NCBI RefSeq assembly: GCF_025996515.1
Contig: NZ_BLRH01000035.1
Span: forward strand, 62,001-126,000
Direction of reading: 5' to 3'
DNA from: Rhizohabitans arisaemae
Lineage (GTDB): Bacteria > Actinomycetota > Actinomycetes > Streptosporangiales > Streptosporangiaceae
Length of the DNA: 64,000 nucleotides
In this document: piece by piece, positions 58,727 through 64,000 of the stretch
How positions within the stretch are numbered: the first letter of the stretch is position 1
Layout: each line of letters begins with the position of its first letter
The notes under the pieces: generated by a model
Told to the model about the DNA's origin: nothing
Seen by the model: only the letters and a program-made list of their open reading frames with translations
Database searches by the model: none
Translations under genes and position numbers: made by a program

Positions 58727-60343
58727 ATGAAACACCGCACACAAGCCCTCATCGCGATGGCGTCCGCCTCGCTGCTCCTCGTCGCCGCGGCCGGTTGCGG
58801 CGGCGACGGCGCCGGGAAGAAGGCCGGCGCCAAGGAAGTCATCATCGCCTACGCCACCGACGTCGACACACTGGACCCGCACCAGCTCCGCTCGGAAGCC
58901 GCCTACGGGGTGGTCGGGAACATCTACGGGACGCTCATGCAGGAGGAGTACTCCGCCCCGGCCGACGGCGTTCTCAAGTACACCGGCAAGAGCACTCTGT
59001 ATCTCGCCCAGTCCGCGACCTGGAACAAGGACCGGACGACCCTGACCTTCAAACTGCGGCCGGACGCGGTGTTCGCGGACGGCAGACCGATCACCTCGGA
59101 GGACGTCGTCTACTCGCTGCGGCGGGCCCTCTCCGACGTCGGCTACGCGTCCGCGATCGGCACCTGGCTGAACATCTCCGACCCGGAGAAGGGCATCGTC
59201 GCGGTGGACACGTCCACCGTCGACGTCAAGGTGACGCACTACTCGCCGTTGATCGAGAAGTTCCTCGCGTTCCAGCTGTTCCCCATGCTCGACCGGTCGG
59301 CCGCCGAGAAGGCCGCCGGGAGCGACGATCCCTGGGCGGCCGGGTTCTTCGGCAAGGACGCCACGGAGTCGGGGCCCTATGTCATCGACTCCCAGGTCAA
59401 GGGGCAGAGCCTCACCTTGGTGAAGAACAAGGCGTTCAAGGCGTCGGACACCGCCGACGCCCCCGACCGGGTCGTGGTCCAGAACATGCCCGATCCGCAG
59501 CAGGCGTTTCTCGCGCTGCAGAACGGGGCGGTCGACATCGTCACCGGCCTGACACCCGATCTCGCCCAGGCGGTCGAGCGCGACCCGGATCTGAAACTGT
59601 ACGAGCTCGCCTACAGCGACGTCGCGTTCCTCGGCATGAACAACAAGGATCCCGTGCTGAAGGACGCGCGCGTGCGCCGGGCGATCTCCCACCTCATCCC
59701 CTATCAGACCTTGCGGGACGAGGTGATGAAGGGCTACTCCGGCGCGGCCTACGGAGCCGTGCCGTACCCGATGTCGGACGCGCTGGACCCGACCGGCGAG
59801 AAGATCGCCTATCCCACCGATGTGAACGCCGCGAAGAAACTCCTCGACGAGGCGGGGATCAAGCCGGGAGAACTCTCGCTGACGCTGTCCGTCCAGGCCA
59901 GTGACACGGTCCTGCGGCAGTCGGCGATCTTCATCCAGAGCGCCCTCGCGCAGGCGGGGATCGCGCTCAAGGTCAACGAGATGAACGACGCCGACTTCTC
60001 CACGAACCTCGGCAAACTCCAGATGTTCCTCGACTCGTGGTACTCGTGGGGTCAGGACTCGATCTACCAGCTCTTCTTCCTCCTGAAGTCCGGCGTGTTC
60101 ACCAACTACACCGGCTTCAGCGACAAGAAGCTGGACAAGCTGATCGAGCAGGCCATGGCGACCACCGATCCCGGTGAGCGGCGCGCGCTCTCCCGGCAGG
60201 CGCAGCGGATCGTCGTCGACCAGGCGCCGTGGGCATTCCTGTTCACCCGGAACGTGCTCATCGGCGCGAAGTCGACCGTCTCCGGGATCACGCACTCCGA
60301 CGACGCCAATCTGCGGTATGACCGGCTGCGAATCGCGCAGTAG
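58727..60343 (+). CDS. ABC transporter substrate-binding lipoprotein, Dpp/Opp type
   Basis: The product is 538 residues. The signal peptide ends in lipobox AAAGC near residue 24. The family 5 pattern is clear: DVDTLDPHQLRSEAAYGVVGNIYGTLMQ, TLTFKLRPDAVFADGRPITSEDVVYSLRRAL, VRRAISHLIPYQTLRDEVMKG and SWYSWGQDS. It captures peptides, opines or related nitrogenous molecules outside the cell for the permease encoded next. It is the first gene of a five-component importer set. Confidence 0.9.
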   Translation: MKHRTQALIAMASASLLLVAAAGCGGDGAGKKAGAKEVIIAYATDVDTLDPHQLRSEAAYGVVGNIYGTLMQEEYSAPADGVLKYTGKSTLYLAQSATWNKDRTTLTFKLRPDAVFADGRPITSEDVVYSLRRALSDVGYASAIGTWLNISDPEKGIVAVDTSTVDVKVTHYSPLIEKFLAFQLFPMLDRSAAEKAAGSDDPWAAGFFGKDATESGPYVIDSQVKGQSLTLVKNKAFKASDTADAPDRVVVQNMPDPQQAFLALQNGAVDIVTGLTPDLAQAVERDPDLKLYELAYSDVAFLGMNNKDPVLKDARVRRAISHLIPYQTLRDEVMKGYSGAAYGAVPYPMSDALDPTGEKIAYPTDVNAAKKLLDEAGIKPGELSLTLSVQASDTVLRQSAIFIQSALAQAGIALKVNEMNDADFSTNLGKLQMFLDSWYSWGQDSIYQLFFLLKSGVFTNYTGFSDKKLDKLIEQAMATTDPGERRALSRQAQRIVVDQAPWAFLFTRNVLIGAKSTVSGITHSDDANLRYDRLRIAQ

Positions 60344-60404
60344 GCGGCCGGGCGGTGACGGGCGGGCCGCCGGGGAGCCCGCCCGCCGCCGGAAGGGGTT
60401 CACA

Positions 60405-61427
<1,023 letters not shown>

Positions 61428-61432
61428 CGCGG

Positions 61433-62275
61433 ATGACACCGATCGACAACGCCCTCCGCGGCAACGTCGCCGGCCGGATGAGACCGGGCGATTCCTTCGC
61501 CTACGCGGCCTTCGGCGTCCTCGCCGTCCTCATCGCGATGGGCGTCGTCGTGCCGCTCCTGTACGGCGACGGTGACGTGGCGATGAAGACACAGGGGCTC
61601 TTGCCGCCCTCATGGGAGCACCCCTTCGGCACCGACCGCTACGGCAGGGACATCTTCCTGCGCAGCATGGCCGCCGTGCGCATCGACGTCACACTCGGCT
61701 TCGCCGTGGCGCTGTCGGTCCTGGTGTTCGGGTCGATCGTGGGGGCGCTCAGCGCGACCTTCGGCCGGACCGTCGACATGGTGATCATGCGAATCACCGA
61801 CGTCTTTCTCGCGTTCCCCGCCGTCGTGCTCGCTCTGATCATCACCGCCTCGCTCGGCAAGAGCGCGTGGTTCGCGGCGATCGCCGTGGCCATCGCCTAC
61901 ACGCCCCCCATGGTACGGCTCTCGCGGTCGAAGGCCCTGGAGATCCGGTCGGCGGACTACGTCGCCGCGGGGCGGCTGAGCGGCGCGTCGACCGTGGGAC
62001 TCGCCTTCCGGCACGTCCTGCCGAACGCGGTCAAGTATCCCTTCGTCCAGTCCACCCTGGTCGCCTCGTGGGCGATCCTCGACTTCGCCGCGCTGTCGTT
62101 CCTCGGGGTCGGCGTGCAACCGCCGACGCCGGAGTGGGGCTCGATGATCGCCGAAGGCGTCGGCGACATCCTGCTCGGCTCGTGGTGGCCCTCGTTCTTC
62201 CCCGGTTCGATGATCCTCTTGTCGGCCGCCTCGTTCCAGATCATCGGCGACTGGCTCGACCGGAGGCTGCGATGA
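61433..62275 (+). CDS. ABC transporter permease, DppC type
   Basis: ATG 61433 lies eight bases after GGGAGG; GTG 61424 would overlap the previous stop by GTGA. The 280-residue protein has the HPFGTDRYGRDIFLRSMAAVR motif typical of DppC, about six spans and the EAA loop DYVAAGRLSGASTVGLAFRHVLPNA. It forms the second half of the membrane channel. Confidence 0.9.
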   Translation: MTPIDNALRGNVAGRMRPGDSFAYAAFGVLAVLIAMGVVVPLLYGDGDVAMKTQGLLPPSWEHPFGTDRYGRDIFLRSMAAVRIDVTLGFAVALSVLVFGSIVGALSATFGRTVDMVIMRITDVFLAFPAVVLALIITASLGKSAWFAAIAVAIAYTPPMVRLSRSKALEIRSADYVAAGRLSGASTVGLAFRHVLPNAVKYPFVQSTLVASWAILDFAALSFLGVGVQPPTPEWGSMIAEGVGDILLGSWWPSFFPGSMILLSAASFQIIGDWLDRRLR

Positions 62276-63054
62276 CCCTGCTCAGCGTCGAGGGACTTTC
62301 CATCCGGACGGCCGACGGGCACACCCTGGTGCGCGACTTCGCCCTCGACGTGAACCCCGGCGAGATCGTGGGAATCGTGGGCGAGTCAGGCTCGGGGAAG
62401 ACGATGACCGCGCTGTCGCTTCTCGGCCTGCTCCCCGCGGGGGTCTCGGTCGCCTGCGGTGACGCGAGCCTGTCCGGCAGGCCGTTTCTCCGGGACGGCC
62501 GCGTGTGCGAACGGCCGAACGCCACGATGATCTTCCAGAATCCGACGGCGGCGCTGAACCCGACCATGAAGATCGAGGCGCAACTCATCCGGCTGCTCAC
62601 CTTCCTCGGCAAACGCCGGGGAACCGGTCGGCGCGGCCGGCGCGCCAGGGCCGAGGCGCTGCTCGAATCGGTGGGAATCCACGAACCCCGGGCGGTCCTT
62701 CGCAGATATCCGCATCAGCTCTCCGGCGGCATGAACCAGCGGGTCATGGTCGCCATGGCCGTCGCGGCCGAACCGAGCCTGCTGATCGCGGACGAGCCCA
62801 CCACGGGCCTCGACGTGACCGTGCAGGCACAGATCCTGGAGCTGATCCGGTCGACGGTCGCCTCGCGCGGGATCGGCGTGCTCTTCGTCTCCCATGACAT
62901 GGGCGTCATCGCGCAGACATGCCGGAGGGTCGCCGTGATGTACCACGGTGAGCTCCGCGAGTTCGCCGACGTGGACGACGTCTTCCACGCCCCCCGGGAC
63001 GCGTACACCGAAGAACTCCTCGCTTCGACGTTGGAACAACCCTCGGAAAGGTGA
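62272..63054 (+). CDS. ABC transporter ATPase, DppD type
   Basis: ATG 62272 overlaps the permease stop (ATGA); 260 residues. Walker [10 protein letters not shown] near residue 38, signature LSGGMNQRVMVAMAV, Walker B LLIADEPTTGLDV and H-loop FVSHDMG. The C-terminal oligopeptide-transporter extension with the FeS-type Cys motif is short or missing, so it is a compact member of the family. Confidence 0.9.
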   Translation: MTLLSVEGLSIRTADGHTLVRDFALDVNPGEIVGIVGESGSGKTMTALSLLGLLPAGVSVACGDASLSGRPFLRDGRVCERPNATMIFQNPTAALNPTMKIEAQLIRLLTFLGKRRGTGRRGRRARAEALLESVGIHEPRAVLRRYPHQLSGGMNQRVMVAMAVAAEPSLLIADEPTTGLDVTVQAQILELIRSTVASRGIGVLFVSHDMGVIAQTCRRVAVMYHGELREFADVDDVFHAPRDAYTEELLASTLEQPSER

Positions 63055-63056
63055 CG

Positions 63057-63971
63057 ATGGACCTCGTTCTCGACGACATCGGAGTCGTCTACCGACGCGG
63101 CGGCTACGAGACCCGCGCCGTCCGCGGCGTGAGCCTGCACATTCGAAAGGGGGAAACACTCGCGATCGTCGGAGAGTCGGGCAGCGGCAAGACGACGATC
63201 GCGAAGGTCGCGGCCGGATTGCAGAAGGCGACCTCGGGCTCGCTGGCCTGGCGGAGCACGCCGTACGGTGCCCCCGAGGGTGCTCGCGGCACCGGTTCCC
63301 GGCGCGTGCAGATGGTCTTCCAGCATCCCGTGCAGTCGCTTGATCCGCTGTGGCGGATCCGGCGGGCGGTGCAGGAGCCGCTGTGGCACGGCGGTGCCTC
63401 CCGCCGCGAAGCCGATGCGCGCGCCGCCGAACTGATCACTCAGGTGGGCCTGGACCCGTCGGTGCTCGACCGCTACCCCCGGCAGATCTCGGGAGGCCAG
63501 GCGCAGCGCGTCGCCATCGCCCGCGCGCTCATCGCGAAACCGGAGATCGTCATCCTCGACGAGCCGACCGCCAGTCTGGATCAGACGGTCCGGGCGCGCA
63601 TCCTCACCTTGCTGGCAGAGCTCCAGGCCGGAACCGGAGTCGGCTATCTGATGATCACGCATGACATCTCCAGCGTGCGCCGCCTGGCCACCCGCATCGC
63701 CGTCATGTACCACGGGCTGATCGTGGAAAGCGGCCCCGCTTCAGCGGTCCTGGACGCCCCCCGGCATCCCTACACACGTGCTCTCATCGCCGCCGTGCCG
63801 ATCGCCGATCCACGCGTCCCCTGGAACGGCGCGGAACACGTGGCCCGGCACCGGGCCGGCATCCTCGCCCAAGCTCCCTGCCCGGTCGAGAGCTCACCGT
63901 GCCGGGACCACGGCACCGGGCTCCACCAGGTCGGTTCCGAGCATCTCGTCGCCTGCACCGCCGCGGCATGA
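63057..63971 (+). CDS. ABC transporter ATPase, DppF type
   Basis: ATG 63057 has GGAAAGG at good spacing; GTG 63051 (GTGA overlap) is also possible. The product is 304 residues. Walker [10 protein letters not shown], signature [15 protein letters not shown], Walker [14 protein letters not shown]-loop MITHDIS. The C-terminal oligo_HPY segment ([16 protein letters not shown]) and a Cys-rich tail ([13 protein letters not shown]) identify it as the second ATPase of a peptide importer. Its stop overlaps the next gene start (ATGA). Confidence 0.9.
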   Translation: MDLVLDDIGVVYRRGGYETRAVRGVSLHIRKGETLAIVGESGSGKTTIAKVAAGLQKATSGSLAWRSTPYGAPEGARGTGSRRVQMVFQHPVQSLDPLWRIRRAVQEPLWHGGASRREADARAAELITQVGLDPSVLDRYPRQISGGQAQRVAIARALIAKPEIVILDEPTASLDQTVRARILTLLAELQAGTGVGYLMITHDISSVRRLATRIAVMYHGLIVESGPASAVLDAPRHPYTRALIAAVPIADPRVPWNGAEHVARHRAGILAQAPCPVESSPCRDHGTGLHQVGSEHLVACTAAA

Positions 63972-64000
63972 ACCCGTTGAGAGGGCCCGACGTGATCGAC
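63968..64000 (+). CDS. Next operon gene, partial (first 11 codons)
   Basis: An ATG overlapping the DppF-type stop opens a frame reading [11 protein letters not shown] to the window end. The coupling indicates it belongs to the same operon. Nothing can be said about function. Confidence 0.5.
   Translation, partial: MNPLRGPDVID

Overview
The window is high-GC DNA with dense, frequently overlapping genes (ATGA and GTGA junctions), many GTG and TTG starts and strong GGAGG-type ribosome sites. With a DevS/DevR-type dormancy system, F420/flavin-type enzymes and an actinobacterial exosortase-like locus, this indicates a filamentous actinomycete. A member of the Streptosporangiales is my guess, not something the sequence proves. 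No rRNA, tRNA, CRISPR array, transposase or integrase was seen.

Layout. (1) 1-5.4 kb: a toxin/immunity-like pair cut by the left edge, a SAM methyltransferase and two secreted nucleases. (2) 4.4-13.8 kb: left half of a DosR/DevR-type hypoxia or dormancy locus, with a universal stress protein, FAD/Fe-S oxidoreductase, atypical tyrosine phosphatase, heme-GAF sensor kinase (DevS-like), split-barrel flavoprotein and phosphoketolase. (3) 13.9-40.3 kb: a large aromatic-catabolism island. It holds an HpaB-type monooxygenase, a flavin reductase fused to a GntR ligand domain, LigB-type ring-cleavage dioxygenase, LigJ-like oxalomesaconate hydratase, three RraA/CHA-aldolase family proteins, several ACMSD-type amidohydrolases, a class II aldolase/decarboxylase, aldehyde dehydrogenase, FAD monooxygenase, metal and ABC transporters, and a FadR/VanR-type GntR regulator. 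A shared AT-rich motif (CTAANNNTNATATGTT-like) lies before nearly every transcription unit. (4) 40.4-47.3 kb: right half of the dormancy locus, with acetate kinase, a second universal stress protein, a P-type ATPase and the DevR-like response regulator. A TrmH-type methyltransferase and a small secreted protein are interspersed. (5) 47.4-55.1 kb: a cell-surface/exopolysaccharide locus with an anchored secreted protein, atypical LuxR regulator, UDP-GlcNAc 2-epimerase, a 50-residue LPFTG mini-protein, processive glycosyltransferase, exosortase-like protease, lipoprotein and a polytopic membrane protein. It has its own repeated operator (ATCACCC-N4-GGGTGAT). (6) 55.4-64 kb: an operon of an NTF2-like protein, alpha/beta hydrolase, DUF1028 protein, luciferase-like oxidoreductase and a complete Dpp/Opp-type ABC importer, running off the right edge.

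How it fits together. Boxes of the form GGGAC-N4-GTCCC stand before both universal stress genes, phosphoketolase, acetate kinase, the flavoprotein and the ATPase, so both halves of the dormancy locus look like one regulon. Phosphoketolase makes acetyl-phosphate and acetate kinase turns it into ATP, yet the two genes are separated by the catabolic island, which suggests the island was inserted there. Within the island the GntR regulator and the flavin reductase carry clearly paralogous FCD ligand domains, so one effector could both derepress the genes and tune the reductase. This is the most unusual idea in the window and is inference from sequence.
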